Shown: positions 10,723 through 22,040, counted from the first letter of the stretch. The stretch is DNA of 64,000 nucleotides from Apus apus (GCF_020740795.1 NC_067294.1:17365001-17429000), one strand, 5' to 3'. Program-made: numbers and translations. Notes: generated from the sequence alone by a model not told the origin.

Positions 10723-11943
10723 CATGCTGTGTCTTCATGCCTGTGCCCTCAGCTCTGGCTGGGTGATGGCACCAGGGCTTGATGCAGCCCCTGGCATCCC
10801 TGCCCCACTGCTCTGGCTCCTGAAAGCCCTTGCACCTGAGGAGCACCCTTGGGTGGCAGCTGCCAGAAGGTGGGGTGAGGTGTTAAGAGCTGCTTCCCAT
10901 GGTGGGCTTCTGTCCTTGGCAGCAGGACCCCATCTTCTTGCCTTACCTCCTCCTCTCCGTGGGCAGAAGAAGCAGAAGGATTTTAAGGTACCTGAAAGAG
11001 GAGCAGAGTGGCCTGAGGCTCAAGCAAAGATCACACACTCAGCACAAGGAAAAAAAGAGAAGGTCTTAGGGAAGGTCTAACACTGTGTTGCTTCATCTGT
11101 CACCTGGATAGAAATTGTCATCGTGCATTAAGGGGGAGATGAAATATTCTGTGTGTTTCCTCCTGGGAAGGCTGATCTGCCTTTTCTCTGGTGCTGCTTT
11201 CTAATGCAAAGGGCACCTGAGAGCAGAGACCTGCCTGGGCATCAAGTGCAGACCCAGGGAGTGTGAACTTCAAGCCTGAGGGGGCTGGAGGAGGAGGAAG
11301 GGGGTGCAGCTGGGTGAAGCAAGGTCTTGTGATCCCAGTCCTTCCATCAGCTGGGGTTGGAGAGAGGGCAGGATGCAGGGGGATGGTCAGCAGGCTTGGA
11401 TCTGGTGCCTGGAAGAAGGGGTGGGGGGAGAAGTGGGGCTGAGGCAGCAGTGCTGGCAGCTGGGGATGCTTCCCAGCAGGAGAACTGGGTTTTGCAGCAC
11501 TCTCAGCTATTTCCCAGTGCCCTTCTGTCCTCTCCCCCCTACCCGGGCTGCAGGGCAGATGTGCTCCTGCCCCTTCACAACTCTTGGCCTCAGATCTGCT
11601 CCTGGCTGCCCCACCCCTGCCCTTTGGCGTGGTGAAACAGCTCTCTGGGTGGTGGTGGGTGCCCATCTCCTGGGTGGGCTGGGTTTGCTGGTGGCTGCTG
11701 GTGCTTTTCAGGCAGGAAAATCTGCTCCGTGGAAGTCGGGCTCTGCTGCTGGTGCCTCGTTGCTGCTGCTGGGGCTGATGGGTCTGGTCAGGCTGGGAGT
11801 GTTCATCCCAGGGTGGGCAGCCAGGACAGGTGGTTGTGCTCCAAAATCTGCTGTGGGCCCACTGCAAAGAGGGGAAATAAAATGAAGAAGAAAGGAGAAA
11901 GGTGTCAGGTGCAAGGGTGCCCAGCCTATGGCTGTGGGAGGAT
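10723..11943. other. Unique GC-rich DNA
   Basis: No TE was recognised. Long minus-strand open frames (for example 11118-11867) are proline/serine-rich and have no family resemblance; they reflect GC-rich composition. Confidence 0.4.
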
Positions 11944-12340
11944 CATGGGATCCCAGACTGGTTTGGGTTGGGAGGGACCTTAAAGATCACCCAGTTCCAA
12001 CCCCCTGCATGGGCAGGGACACCTCCCACCAGCCCAGGTTGCTCCAAGCCCCATCCAACCTGCCCTTCAACACTGCCAGGGATGGGGCAGCCACAGCTTC
12101 CCTGGGCAACCTGGGCCAGGCTCTCACCACCCTCACACCAAAGAATTTCCTCCTCATGTCTCACCTCAATCTCCCTCTTCCAGTTTTCATCCATTCCCCC
12201 TTGTCCTCTCCCTCCCTGCCCTTGTCCCAAGCCCCTCCCCAGCTTTCCTGGAGCCCCTTCAGGCACTGGAAGCTGCTCTCAGGTCTCCCTGGAGCCTTCT
12301 CTTCTCCAGGCTGAACACCCCAACTCTCTGCCATGTCTCC
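11944..12340 (-). mobile_element. CR1 LINE 3' fragment, young subfamily
   Basis: Antisense copy starting at reversed tail 'gggatcccagactggtttgg' and truncated just past 'gaacaccccaactctctgcc'. Its sequence is almost base-for-base that of the copy at 7978 in the opposite orientation, about 3.6 kb away. The two form an inverted pair of nearly 390 bp. Confidence 0.93.
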
Positions 12341-14103
12341 AGAGAGACACCTCCTCAAGCAAGGTGCACCCAATGGGCAGGACCAGGCAAGCAGAGAAGC
12401 TGAGGAGCTATGTGGGAGATTGAAGAGCAGTCTGGTGTGGACACAGTGCTTGGCCCAGGGTGCAGTTACCCCATCTGTGTCTCTAAAGCAGATTTCCAGC
12501 CTGTGTGCTTCTGCTCTTGGTTGGCAACCAGCATCACAGGGCCGTGGTGATGTTCAGCTGGCACCTGCCTCCTGAAGCCAATTTAGCATGAAAATGCTCA
12601 GTGTGTAAACACAACGTGAGCAGCCTCTTAGCTCCTGGGCCCTCTGTCCTTGCTGTGACAGGCAGGATTTACACAGGTTGGGTTTTTTACACCACAGCAG
12701 GGAACCACTGCAGAGGTCTCTGGCCTCCAAGTGCTGGGACTAGTTGAACGTCCCAAACCACCACTTCTGCTCTGCTAATATTGGACAAATATTGACTTGT
12801 GGCTACTCAGAATCCCCTCCCTCCCTGAGAAGTGCTCAAGGCTACTTGGCTAAACAAAAGCTTTTGCATGGATATGCTTGTTTTCACACATCCTTAGAAT
12901 AGTAATATGCCCTGTATACATTCTCCTCATGCTTTTCCTTCTGTTGGCAGTTTGGGGTGACATTGTGTGGCACTTGGTTAGGACAGAAATAGTGTCCTGT
13001 TCTGGAGGGTCACTTGTCCAGCTGTTCAACTCTTGGTTTCTCCTTTACCAAGCAATAGAAAAAAAACCAACCCCCAAACCCCCAGAATTACTGCTCTCCC
13101 CTTAAGGTGAAGCTGGGGACATCTCCTGGTGGCAGCAGGGCCACCACCTTCATTTTTGCTGCAGTTGCTCCACTTGGAAGTGGCTGGAAACAGCAGCAGC
13201 TCATGTTGGCATCCCTCTGCAGGCACCTTGCATGGAGAGGAAAAGCTCCACAGTGAGAACTGAGCTGCTGTTAAGGTTATTTAGTGCAAGCAGAGCTCCA
13301 GGAGAACGAAGCCTTCCAGAAAAGCTCTTCCAGAACAGTTCCCTGCACCAGCTTTCAGCTCCAGAAAACAAAGAGCAGCTTAATTCTGGGATAATTCCTC
13401 TGGTTATTGGCAATGACTCCTTCCTCCTGTTTTGTGAAGTGTCTAAAAATTGGGCATGTCCCTGTCACCCCAGTGAGATCCCCCTGCTGCACAACATTCA
13501 GAGGAGATGAAGTTACTGACTCCCCCAGGCAACCTGCTTGTTTTTTTAATCCATTTACAGTGTTTGGATTCCATGGTGATAAGGGCTTGATAAATGCTAA
13601 TTGATAAATGAGAGAGAGTTTATCCTGGCTCATACAGGGCAGAAATAGTCAGATGCATACAAAATTGCCATTATTTAAAGCCTCAACAAGGATTTCCATT
13701 CTGAAGTTGGTGCATTGGCTGAACTGAGGGGGTGGAAAAAAAACCCACCATGTCCTTTGAAGTGTCAGCAGTGGCTGCTGGGCTCACAGCCTCATCCCAG
13801 CCTGGCCAGGGGGAAGGGTGCTTAGGAAACCACCATGGACTCGTGGATCAGCTGCCAGAGGTCTCCTAGTTACTGTGGGCAGCATCACAGGTTGGCATCT
13901 CCCTTCCCTCCCTTCCCAAGCACACCCAGGGGTTGGCTTGGGAAGGGGAAAAACTCCAGTTTGAAGGAGACACTTGGGGTTTTGAGAACCACAAAAGGGG
14001 TTGCCCTTATCCAACCTTCTTTCACCTCTCTTGCCCTTCCTTTCCTCTCTTGCTCCTCCTTTCCTCCTCCTTCCTTCTCACTTTCTTCTCCCTTCCTTTC
14101 CCT
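12341..14103. other. Unique DNA with a candidate regulatory block and a pyrimidine tract
   Basis: No TE was recognised. A frame at 12878-13105 would encode a hydrophobic stretch (YILLMLFLLLAVWGDIVWHL), but it lacks any context and probably arises by chance. The AT-rich block 13555-13690 and the tract at 14023-14105 are listed separately. Confidence 0.4.
13555..13690. promoter_or_regulatory. Candidate conserved non-coding element
   Basis: AT-rich block with closely spaced homeodomain/GATA-like motifs: gataaatgctaattgataaa, then agatgcatac and ccattatttaaag. No open frame spans it. Function is inferred only from motif density. Confidence 0.22.
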
Positions 14104-14105
14104 TA
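14023..14105. repeat. Polypyrimidine (CT-rich) tract
   Basis: About 80 bases of almost pure C/T (ccttcctttcctctcttgct and similar). Such tracts can adopt triplex DNA. It ends exactly where the CR1 piece at 14104 begins. Confidence 0.8.
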
Positions 14106-14218
14106 GACATTAGGAGGGAATTCTTCACTCTGAGGGTTATAAGACACTGGAACAAGTTACCCAGGGAAGCTGTGGCTGCCCCATCCCTGGCAGTGTTGAA
14201 GGGCAGGTTGGATGGGCC
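14104..14218 (+). mobile_element. CR1 ORF2-end fragment lacking its 3' end
   Basis: A 115-base sense fragment that reads DIRREFFTLRVIRHWNKLPR and then [17 protein letters not shown]. Its first half has the older-family sequence (gacattaggagggaattctt, ggttataagacactggaaca). Its second half, from 'agggaagctgtggctgcccc', equals the young subfamily. It stops before the 3' block and tail. CR1 copies are normally truncated at the 5' end, so loss of the 3' end points to a later deletion, recombination or gene conversion. Confidence 0.85.
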
Positions 14219-14521
14219 TGAGGTTTTGACTTCAGCCACTCAAAGATGCTGCCTTTATTGCAGGAAGCAAAAAAACCCCAACAACATGATTCTGGGAGTT
14301 TTAAACTATTTTTACTTGGTTGCTGGTGTTTTTGTTCTGCTTTGTTTTGTATTTTGGGGTGGTGTTGTTTTTTTGTGGTTTGTTTGGATGTGGTTTTTTT
14401 TCCCTTAAATCTGTTGCCTGCTTGAACTCCTGCTGAGCTCAGAGGCATCCTAAGAGTGAGCCAGCCTGCCCATGAGATGTGTGAGCTGCTCCTGAAGGAC
14501 AGGGCTGGCTTGTAGAAACCA
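14219..14521. other. Spacer with G/T-rich tract between opposed CR1 pieces
   Basis: Contains a T/G-rich low-complexity stretch at about 14320-14402 (tttgttttgtattttggggt). No exon signal. Confidence 0.4.
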
Positions 14522-14955
14522 TCAGACGGTTTGGGTTGGAAGGGACCTTGAAGATCATCTAGATCCAACCCCCCTGCATGGGCAGGGACACCTCCCACCA
14601 GCCCAGGTTGCTCCAAGCCCCATCCAACCTGCCCTTCAACACTGCCAGGGATGGGGCAGCCACAGCTTCCCTGGGCAACCTGGGCCAGGCTCTCACCACC
14701 CTCACAGCAAAGAATTTCCTCCTCATGTCCAACCTCAATCTCCCTCTGCCAGTTTTCATCCATCCCCCTCATCCCATCCCTCCCTGCCCTTGTCCCAAGC
14801 CCCTCCCCAGCTTTCCTGGAGCCCCTTCAGGCACTGGCAGGTGCTCTAAGGTCTCCCTGGAGCCTTCTCTTCTCCAGGCTGAACACCCCAACTCTCCCAG
14901 CCTGTCTCCAGGGCAGAGCTGCTCCAGCCCTCCCATCATCTCCGTGGCCCTGCTC
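14522..14955 (-). mobile_element. CR1 LINE 3' fragment, young subfamily
   Basis: Antisense copy starting with 'cagacggtttgggttggaag' (tail largely lost) and truncated after 'catcatctccgtggccctgc'. The minus strand holds a 66-codon open ORF2 end, [20 protein letters not shown] onward. It lies opposite the short sense piece at 14104. Confidence 0.93.
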
Positions 14956-17346
14956 TCCTAAGGCTTCCTTCCTTTTCCCTGTTATTACCTAGTCAAACCT
15001 CCCTGTCTCTCAAGCTCACATGAACAAAGACTCTCTGATGCTGGAACATGTCAGCAGAAGCAGACATCAGGCCCTGTTTTCCTGGGGGGAATGCAGTGCT
15101 CTCCACCTTCTTTCCTCCCTTGTTCTGGTCTGACACCAAACAACACGTTGAGAATTAATGGCTTTGCTCCCTTTTTTTTTCTTAGCTGCAATTTCTTGCT
15201 GGAGCCACAGCACATCAAATGGAAGTCAAATCCACTTGGTAGCCCCACTGGATCATTCCCTCTCTCTGGAAGACACGTTTTGATCCCAATGTGTGTGTGG
15301 CAGCCTCCAGACATGGGGCTGGGCAGCCAGGATTGGTGCTGCTGCTTCTTTTGCTGAGATCAGCCTCACTGAAAAAGAAAAGCTGGGTCTTTCCTGGCAT
15401 GACTGAGGTAGGGCAACCCAGGGAGATTCAGATGGGAGCCCCTTGCTTCCTAAAATCCTGCTCAGATTGGAGCCTCAGTGCAGGTGGAGTCTCAGACCTG
15501 GTCATTCCAGGCAGGGTGATTAAAATGGGACAGTCTGAGGAAAGGCTGGACTGGTGGATGGATATTCCTTGGTCAGAATAAGGTGAAACAACACTCAAGG
15601 TTTGTATTTGAATATTAGGTTTAATTAGACCTCTAGAAGTGAGAGTGATACTTCAGTCATTATCTCAGGCTGCACCATCATAAAGGCTGATGGTTTAGGT
15701 CACAAGAGAGGTTCAAGCTGCACAACCTGGGAAAATATATTGAGGTTAGGATTTTTCTGTTCTTCAATCATTTGAGGAAGGAAAAGAGAGAGGGAGGGAA
15801 AGAGAGAGTGGGAGGAGAAAATACAGAGGGATAGATGACAGGAAATTCCCAGTCCTGGATGCTAACAGGGAGAAGCTGGTGCCAGGGGGGCTCCTCAAGG
15901 CCACCACCACAGCTCCTCCTTGCATAGACCTGTTTCACTTGATGGTTTCCCAAGGATGAGGAAGCCTGGTTGAGGCACCCCAGCGTTCAGCAACTGCAGT
16001 GGACTCCTGTGCCCTCACCCTCTGCTTCTCCATGGCTTCCTCAACCTGCAGCCTGGGGCCATCATCGTTGCCTCTGTCCTCTCAGAGAGGCCTTTTGGGA
16101 TGCAAATGGAGCTTTGTTGGAGGGCTTACCCTGGTGTTTGGACACCACTTCCAGCAGTTGTGGGGTCCTGAGGGCTGGACCCTCACTCTTGCCTCACTGT
16201 AACATCCAGCAGGATGCTCAGCACCCACAGGAGGGTCCTCCCTGCCTTGGGCTGGAGGTCCTGGCCATCTGGCCACAACACAACCCATCTGGACCAGTGT
16301 CCATTGTCAAAACAGCCCCTTCTCCTGCTCCTTGGGGCTTGCTCTTCCCCGTGCTCCACTTGCCTCCCCATGAAAGCAACGTGGGACTGGCACACTTGGC
16401 CATGCCAAGGCCATCAGCCAGGCAGGTGGAGAGAAGGCTTCCTACTTCTACAAAAATGAAAGGTGAAACTCTTGGTTTCACCTCCCAGTGAGTCCCTGAA
16501 GCTTTAGGCTGTGGTGAAGTGTCTTGCAGAGGTTCTGTAGGTGGCTGTAAGCACGGTAATAAAACATGTTCTATGAGCTACAAGCCCTAGTAATAAACAA
16601 CCTCTGGTGATCTATCAGTCTGAAAGAACCCCATCAGGATTTATTAAAACTTGTGTTAATCATTTCTACTTGCCTTTCTGTACCTAGAAGCTTGTGAGCA
16701 GGGAGGTTTGAACAAAAAGCCCCTTTGGGGAGGCAGTTTGTGACAAGCCCTGTGGTCAGGAGCAGCCAAGTGGGTTGGGGTGGGCGTTGAGTTTTGCTGT
16801 GAAGTGTTTTCTGCAGCCTCCACGTGGGTCAGGAGGGGGGAAGCAGCTGTGCAGGGAGGGTGTTGATCTGCCCCCCCTGCAAACACCCCCCTCCTGCAGA
16901 TGGGGTGTCCCCCAACACCTCCTGAGGCTCCAGCTGCTGCCTCAGAAGAAGCAGAAGGGGTCTGTCTTCACCTGGTTTGTAGAAATGGCTAAAGTGACCC
17001 GTGTTAGTAGGATGTGGGGAGGAGGCACAGGCAGGAGTTATCCAGGCTTACTGCAATTGACTGAAGTTGTCAAAAAAATCACTAAGACAAAGAAAATCTT
17101 CCCCTGCCATTAATCCCCTTGTAGTCTAGACAAGATCTCACCCAGTATCTTCCCCGTGACTCTGTGGCTCTGAGCTGTCAGTCAAGGACTGGGTGACTGG
17201 AACAGCCCATCACATTCCAGGTTATATCCCCTCTGCCATTGCCAGAGGTCTTGGTGCTGTTTACATTGCTGGGGAAAAAAAAAAAAAGCCAAACCAACCA
17301 AACAAAAAAACCCCCAAACAGGAGGAAAAACCGGATTGTATCGTTA
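14956..17346. other. Unique DNA, no TE recognised
   Basis: About 2.4 kb of mixed composition. It includes a purine-rich tract at 15775-15830 (agagagagggagggaaagag) and an A/AACC-rich tract at 17269-17333. No convincing exon was found. An acceptor-like ctttttttttcttag at about 15170-15185 has no matching donor in an open frame that I trust. Confidence 0.4.
17269..17333. repeat. A-rich low-complexity tract (AAAC/AACC type)
   Basis: Poly-A followed by gccaaaccaaccaaac and aaaaaaacccccaaac. It lies just outside the 3' (tail) side of the antisense CR1 at 17347. At 7888 the same type of tract lies on the 5' side of a CR1, so the tract is not a CR1 tail. Confidence 0.75.
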
Positions 17347-17912
17347 CAGTGGGGTGGGTTGGAAGGACCTTAAAGATCACCCAGTTCCAACCCCCCTGCA
17401 TGGGCAGGGACACCTCCCACCAGCCCAGGCTGCTCCAAGCCCCATCCAACCTGCCCTTCAACACTGCCAGGGATGGGGCAGCCACAGCTTCCCTGGGCAA
17501 CCTGGGCCAGGCTCTCACCACCCTCACACCAAAGAATTTCCTCCTCATGTCCAACCTAAATCTCTCCTCTTCCAGTTTTAATCCATTCCCCTCATCCCAT
17601 CCCTCCCTGCCCTTGTCCCAAGCCCCTCCCCAGCTTTCCTGGAGCCCCTTCAGGCACTGGAAGGTGCTCTCAGGTCTCCCTGGAGCCTTCTCTTCTCCAG
17701 GCTGAGCACCCCAACTCTCCCAGCCTGGCTCCAGAGCAGAGCTGCTCCAGCCCTCCCATCATCTCCGGGGCCTCCTCTGGACTCTCTCCAACAGCTCCAT
17801 GTCCTTGTGTTGGGGACCCCAGAATTGGACACAGTTCTCCAAGTGGGGTCTCCCAAGAGCTGAGTAAAGGGGGACAGTCACCTCCCTTGACCTGCTGGCC
17901 AGGCTTTGTCTG
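17347..17912 (-). mobile_element. CR1 LINE 3' fragment, young subfamily, long copy
   Basis: Antisense copy starting 'tggggtgggttggaaggacc' and extending 5' through 'ctcctctggactctctccaa', 'ccccagaattggacacagtt' and 'tcacctcccttgacctgctg' to about 17912. It is one of the longer copies (about 565 bases) and retains more of the ORF2 C-terminal domain. Minus-strand frame [20 protein letters not shown] is open. Confidence 0.93.
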
Positions 17913-18856
17913 GGAGTCCTCCCAGTGGCACCTGAAGCTGTATTTGATGTCTCCATTCAAGCGCTGCTTCTTGCGTGAAGTGATGCACTTTGCTGCAGAC
18001 TGAGCAGATCAGTGGGCACTTGCCCACCCCAAAATGCAGGCAGACACCACCAACAGAACCAGCAGAACTGCCCTGGGTAGGGAAACCCATTTGCTCAAGC
18101 ATTATCCTTTGGCCAAGCTGAGAATGGGAGAGTGATGCAGCAACCAAGAAGCTTCTTCATGGCATCTGCTGAAATGAGCTGGCAACGTCTGGCAACAACT
18201 GCTCAGGCCAAGCCAGAAATTCAACAGAATGAGGGTTTTTTTTTTGTTTCTTTCTCAGCCTTTATGTTTTGCCTGGAGAGCAGGCAGGTGCATGGTCAGC
18301 CTGGTCCAAGAACCCTCTTCAGCAAAGAGATGATGAGACCCAAGCTGAAGGCAGCGAGAACACGACGCCTTCCACTTTTGAAGGGCCTGAAAACAGCTGC
18401 TCAAAAGTGACTCAGGAAATTATCCAAGAAGTAAGTGTGAGCCCTAGCAAAAGGAAGCACCGAATGCCCTTTCTGGCAGGAGTTTTGGTTGCCAGCTAAC
18501 TGAAGATCTTCTCAGAAACCTCGAGTTATGAAATATTTGCTTTGAGGAGCAGGTGACATCCAAAGCAATATCAGAGAAAAGTCAGAGCCTCTGCTGCTTT
18601 TCTCTCTTGCCATCCCAGGTGGAGAGCAGCAGGAATTGCCAATATTGATTCAGCAGGAAGGACCTCAGATGTACTTGAACGTTTGCTTGGCAAGGATTTG
18701 ATTATTTTATTTTCTTTTCTTTATTTTTTCCCCTCTGCTTTTGACATAATTTGCAGCCAAGTACAAACGAGCTGCGTTGGGCAGAGGTCTGGCAGCTTCT
18801 CTCTGCTCCTGCTCTGGGTAAAACTGGTGTTTGCAAAGCTCTGCTTGTAAGCAGAG
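17913..18856. other. Unique DNA holding the best-spliced exon candidate
   Basis: No TE was recognised. The exon candidate at 18259-18430 is described separately; the remainder shows no features. Confidence 0.4.
18259..18430 (+). other. Candidate internal protein-coding exon (172 nt)
   Basis: A textbook acceptor (a run of ten T, then gtttctttctcag) precedes it. A textbook donor (caagaa|gtaagtg) follows. One frame is open over all 57 complete codons, after a single leading base that would finish a split codon. It reads LYVLPGEQAGAWSAWSKNPL early and TPSTFEGPENSCSKVTQEII near the end, and is acidic and hydrophilic in the middle (RDDETQAEGSEN). No known domain was recognised. A disordered segment of a larger protein is possible, and a non-coding RNA exon cannot be excluded. 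Other frames contain stops. Confidence 0.3.
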
Positions 18857-18928
18857 CTGGTGGCCTGAGGTGTCCCTGCCCGTGCAGGGGGTTGGAACTG
18901 GGTGATCTCTAAGGTCCCATTCTATGAC
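18857..18928 (+). mobile_element. Short CR1 3' terminus
   Basis: Only the last 70 bases: 'gaggtgtccctgcccgtgca', 'ggttggaactgggtgatctc' and a tail 'cccattctatgact'. This is a strongly 5'-truncated insertion. Confidence 0.85.
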
Positions 18929-19376
18929 TTGGGACACAGGCTCACGTAGAACAAGGGGGCTCCTGGTGGGCCCATGCTGGAGCAAGCTTTGGCAGTCCCA
19001 TCATTGAGCTGCTGCCACTGATGGGGACATTTCCATGCATCACTTCTGGGCTTGCAGAGCAGAGCTTTGCCTGGGCAGCCTGGGATACTCAGCCCCAGCC
19101 TAGGCCAGGAACAAAGTGAGTAGGGGAAAGGAACCCCAGGGGTGTTGGGATGCAGCACAGCCTGAAGCCAAGCTGCAGCTTTGGGCCATGAATGCAGGGA
19201 GCTCTGGTACCCAGGGCATGAAGGGCCACTGTGGGCATCTCCCCTGACTTCCCTGCTCTCAGCCTCCCGTGTCTGGGCCAGGAAATCACTGTCCCACCAT
19301 GGGGGAACCTGAGGTGGCAGCTCCAGGGCCTGGAGACCCCCACGTGTCCCTGCATGACGTGGCAGCTCCTGGTTCT

Positions 19377-19420
19377 GTGTCTGTGTGTGTCTGGGTGTGT
19401 CTGGGTGTGTCTGTGTGCTC
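19377..19420. repeat. Imperfect TGTG/TCTGGG simple repeat
   Basis: Short imperfect array of tgtctgggtgtg units. It lies just before the hairpin at 19435. Confidence 0.7.
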
Positions 19421-19434
19421 CTCCTGATGTTTTT

Positions 19435-19473
19435 ATTATTAAGAGGTCCTTCCCCTGAAGGGGTATTAATAAT
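19435..19473. other. Small perfect-arm inverted repeat (hairpin)
   Basis: Arms ATTATTAA (19435-19442) and TTAATAAT (19466-19473) are exact reverse complements. They enclose an inner CCCC-tgaa-GGGG stem. There is no T run after it and no known RNA gene. It may simply be a cruciform-prone site. Confidence 0.35.
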
Positions 19474-20325
19474 GAACAGGCAGCCTTTGGCTGTAGGGAG
19501 GCAGGGAGGCAGAGAGGGAGTGCTCTGCCTGCAGACACCTCCCCACACTGCACGTCCTTCCCACACATCCCTGTCCCCCGTCCTGCCTCCTGACACATCC
19601 CTGCCCAGAGCCAGCAGCTCATCCATCCTCCTTCTGCAACAACCCAGCACATCTGCCCTTCCTTTGCCATCCCTCTGGTATCTTCTGCTGCCTCCAGACC
19701 CTGCTGCCAGCAGCTCTTCCAGGAAGCTGCTGATGGTCTTCCCTGCTGACCCTCCTGCCTGAGCCCCCGAGGGTGTGTTGGGGGGCAAGGGGACAGCCTG
19801 GCAGGCTGCTGGGGGTGGTGTTTGCCAAGGGGGGTGTTTCTGAGGGCGAGGGGGGGAGGTGTGAGGTGACATCTCACCAGGGTATCCCCCGTGGGCTGCT
19901 GGGGAGCAGTGGGAAGCTGCAGGGATGGGAGAGCAGGGTGGCCGTGCTCACCCCCAGCTTGGGCTCTGCTGGGGGCAGACGTGGGGCTGTGGAGTGAGCA
20001 GGGGCAGTAACTGCCCCCCCCATCAGCTGCTGCTCAGGGCATCTCCCCTGGGTGCTGTGGGTGGGAGGCCCTGACGCCACGGGCTGGGTTTGAAGAGCAG
20101 AAAAAAAAAAAAAAATCAACAGTGTTGGTTTCCATGGCAACGCTGCCGGGGAGCTGGAAACAAGCACCATGGCCCCATTGCTGCAGACAGGTGGGGAGGC
20201 CCTGCCTGGCTGATGGTTTCTGGACAAAATGGCCTCCTCCCCATCATTGCATGGCACTGGGCAAGAGACTGGAGACCAGTGGGCTGGAGCCAGTTCCAAA
20301 GAGGAGGGGATGTGGGGCTGGAGCC

Positions 20326-20821
20326 ACCCATCCCATTCATCCCATCCCATTCATCCCATCCCATCCCACCCATCCCATCCCATCCCATCCCATCCCATCC
20401 CATCCCATCCCATCCCATCCCATCCCATCCTATTCATCCCATCCTATTCATCCCATCTTATCTTATTCATCCCATCCCATCCTATTCATCCCACCCCATC
20501 CCATCCCACCCCATCCCATCCTATTCATCCCATCCCATCCTATTCATCCCACCCATCCCATCCCACCATCTTATCCCATCCCATCCCATCCTATCCCATC
20601 CTATCCCATCCTATCCATCCCATCCCATCACATCCCATCCCACCCATCCTGTCCCATCCTATTCATCCCATCCCATCCTATCCATCCCATCCCATCACAT
20701 CCCATTCCATCCCATTCAATCCCACCCCATCCCATCCCACCATCTTATCCCATCCCATCCCATCCCACCCATCCCATCCCATCCCATCCCATCCCACACC
20801 ACCCCATCCCATCCCACCATC
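20326..20821. repeat. (CCCAT)n pentanucleotide satellite array, about 0.5 kb
   Basis: About a hundred units of the pentamer CCCAT/CATCC, with interspersed variants (tattcatccc, ttatcccatc, acatcccatc). The variants recur together, so local higher-order duplication is likely. Because 5 and 3 share no factor, all three plus-strand frames stay open and give His-Pro-Ile-Pro-Ser-like translations; none is a gene. An A run lies about 200 bases before it (20101-20115). Confidence 0.95.
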
Positions 20822-21787
20822 TGCCAACCCCCCAGCCCACACCCTCCCCCAGGGGTGGATGCTGCCCCTTTTCACTGGGGCTCCCCTTTCCCCACCATGC
20901 ACCCCTGGGGGAAATGATTTCCAGGGAAAGCCCTTGGAGCCTCCTGGGGTGGCTGGGATGGCTGGAGGGGTGTCCTGTGAGACCCTCTGGCCACAGAGAT
21001 CAACAGCCCAACATCAAACCATTTCTATCCCTGTAAAAGGCAGCACAGAGGCTGGAATTAGTTACACTAAAATGTCTGGTGAGGAGTATTAATTGGGTTA
21101 CTAAATATGTCACTTGTGAGTGTATTTTATAGGCAGCATAAATTTCTGTATTAACAAGGAGCATTTCTGGTCCTGCCCATCACAGCCTGAGCTCTGCTGG
21201 CACAGGGCTACCTGGCAGGGGATGCTGCCAGGCTCCTTTGGTGCCACATCCCTGGCAAACCCTCCCTGTGTCTGCCAGGTGTGTCCTGGTGAGAAGAGCC
21301 CTCTGTCCTTCCCTGGGGAGCAGGGACACAGCCCAGCCCAGCTGGGAAAGGTGGCAGGTCAAAATCTGCTCCCTTCCCTCCTTGGGGTGGGGGAAAAAAG
21401 GTCTCAGGAGGATAAGCCAGATCCCCTTTGCAAGAGAAAGTGAAGATGCAGAAAGGATCTGGAGGAGCTTTGGGGCTTTGTCCTGGCTTGAGGTAGGACA
21501 GAAGCAGTTTTCTTTCTAGGAATTTCACTTTTCAGTTAATCCGTGACACCACAGGACCCTGCTGCCCCTGCCCACGTGAGCAGGGCACACCAGGACAGTG
21601 GGACTGGGTTTTGAGCCCTGAACATCTGCTTTGGGCTCTGGGCTGCTGGGCTGGGCACTTCAGGGAGGCCAAAGTGCCACCAAAGACCCAACCATCTGTT
21701 TAGACCCAGACATAAAAGCATGGGGGGTGGGGGGAAGGTCTAGTTCTGGACCTCATGTGGTTGCTTTGCTCTGCTTGTCTCATTTCA
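20822..21787. other. Unique DNA after the satellite
   Basis: No TE, exon pair or RNA-gene signature was recognised. Confidence 0.4.
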
Positions 21788-22040
21788 TAGCATCCTAGAC
21801 TGGTGTGGGTTGGAAGGGACCTTCAAGATCATACAGATCCAACCTGCATGGGCAGGGACACCTCCCACCAGCCCAGGCTGCTCCAAGCCCCATCCAACCT
21901 GCCCTTCAACACTGCCAGGGATGGGGCAGCCACAGCTTCCCTGGGCAACCTGGGCCAGGCTCTCCCCACCCTCACAGGGAAGAATTTCTCCCTAAGATCT
22001 CATCTCAATCTCCCCTCTTCCAGCTTGAAACTCTTCCCCT
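21788..22040 (-). mobile_element. CR1 LINE 3' fragment, young subfamily
   Basis: Antisense copy starting at 'catcctagactggtgtgggt' and truncated at 'ttccagcttgaaactcttcc'. It lacks part of the usual 'ccaaccccctgcatggg' segment (reads aacctgcatggg), a small internal deletion. Confidence 0.92.

Larger units (their letters stand above)
18929..20325. other. GC-rich unique DNA
   Basis: No TE was recognised. It contains the TG-rich repeat at 19377-19420 and the hairpin at 19435-19473. Minus-strand frames of 262 and 316 codons overlap one another here and are proline/serine/glycine-rich, so I read them as composition effects. Confidence 0.4.

Noticed and set aside
12878..13105. Membrane protein frame (MFLLLAVWGDIVWHL)
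   Set aside because: A single hydrophobic stretch from T-rich DNA, with no splice context and no homologue recalled.
14001..14408. 135-codon plus frame as a gene
   Set aside because: Its only recognisable part is the CR1 ORF2 end; the remainder translates a pyrimidine tract and a G/T-rich tract.
18922..19877. Minus-strand 316- and 262-codon frames
   Set aside because: Two overlapping frames in the same stretch with low-complexity Pro/Ser/Gly composition and no family resemblance or splice context.
20090..21092. Three overlapping plus frames of 275-304 codons rich in His-Pro-Ile-Ser
   Set aside because: They are translations of the (CCCAT)n array, which is open in every plus frame because of its unit length.
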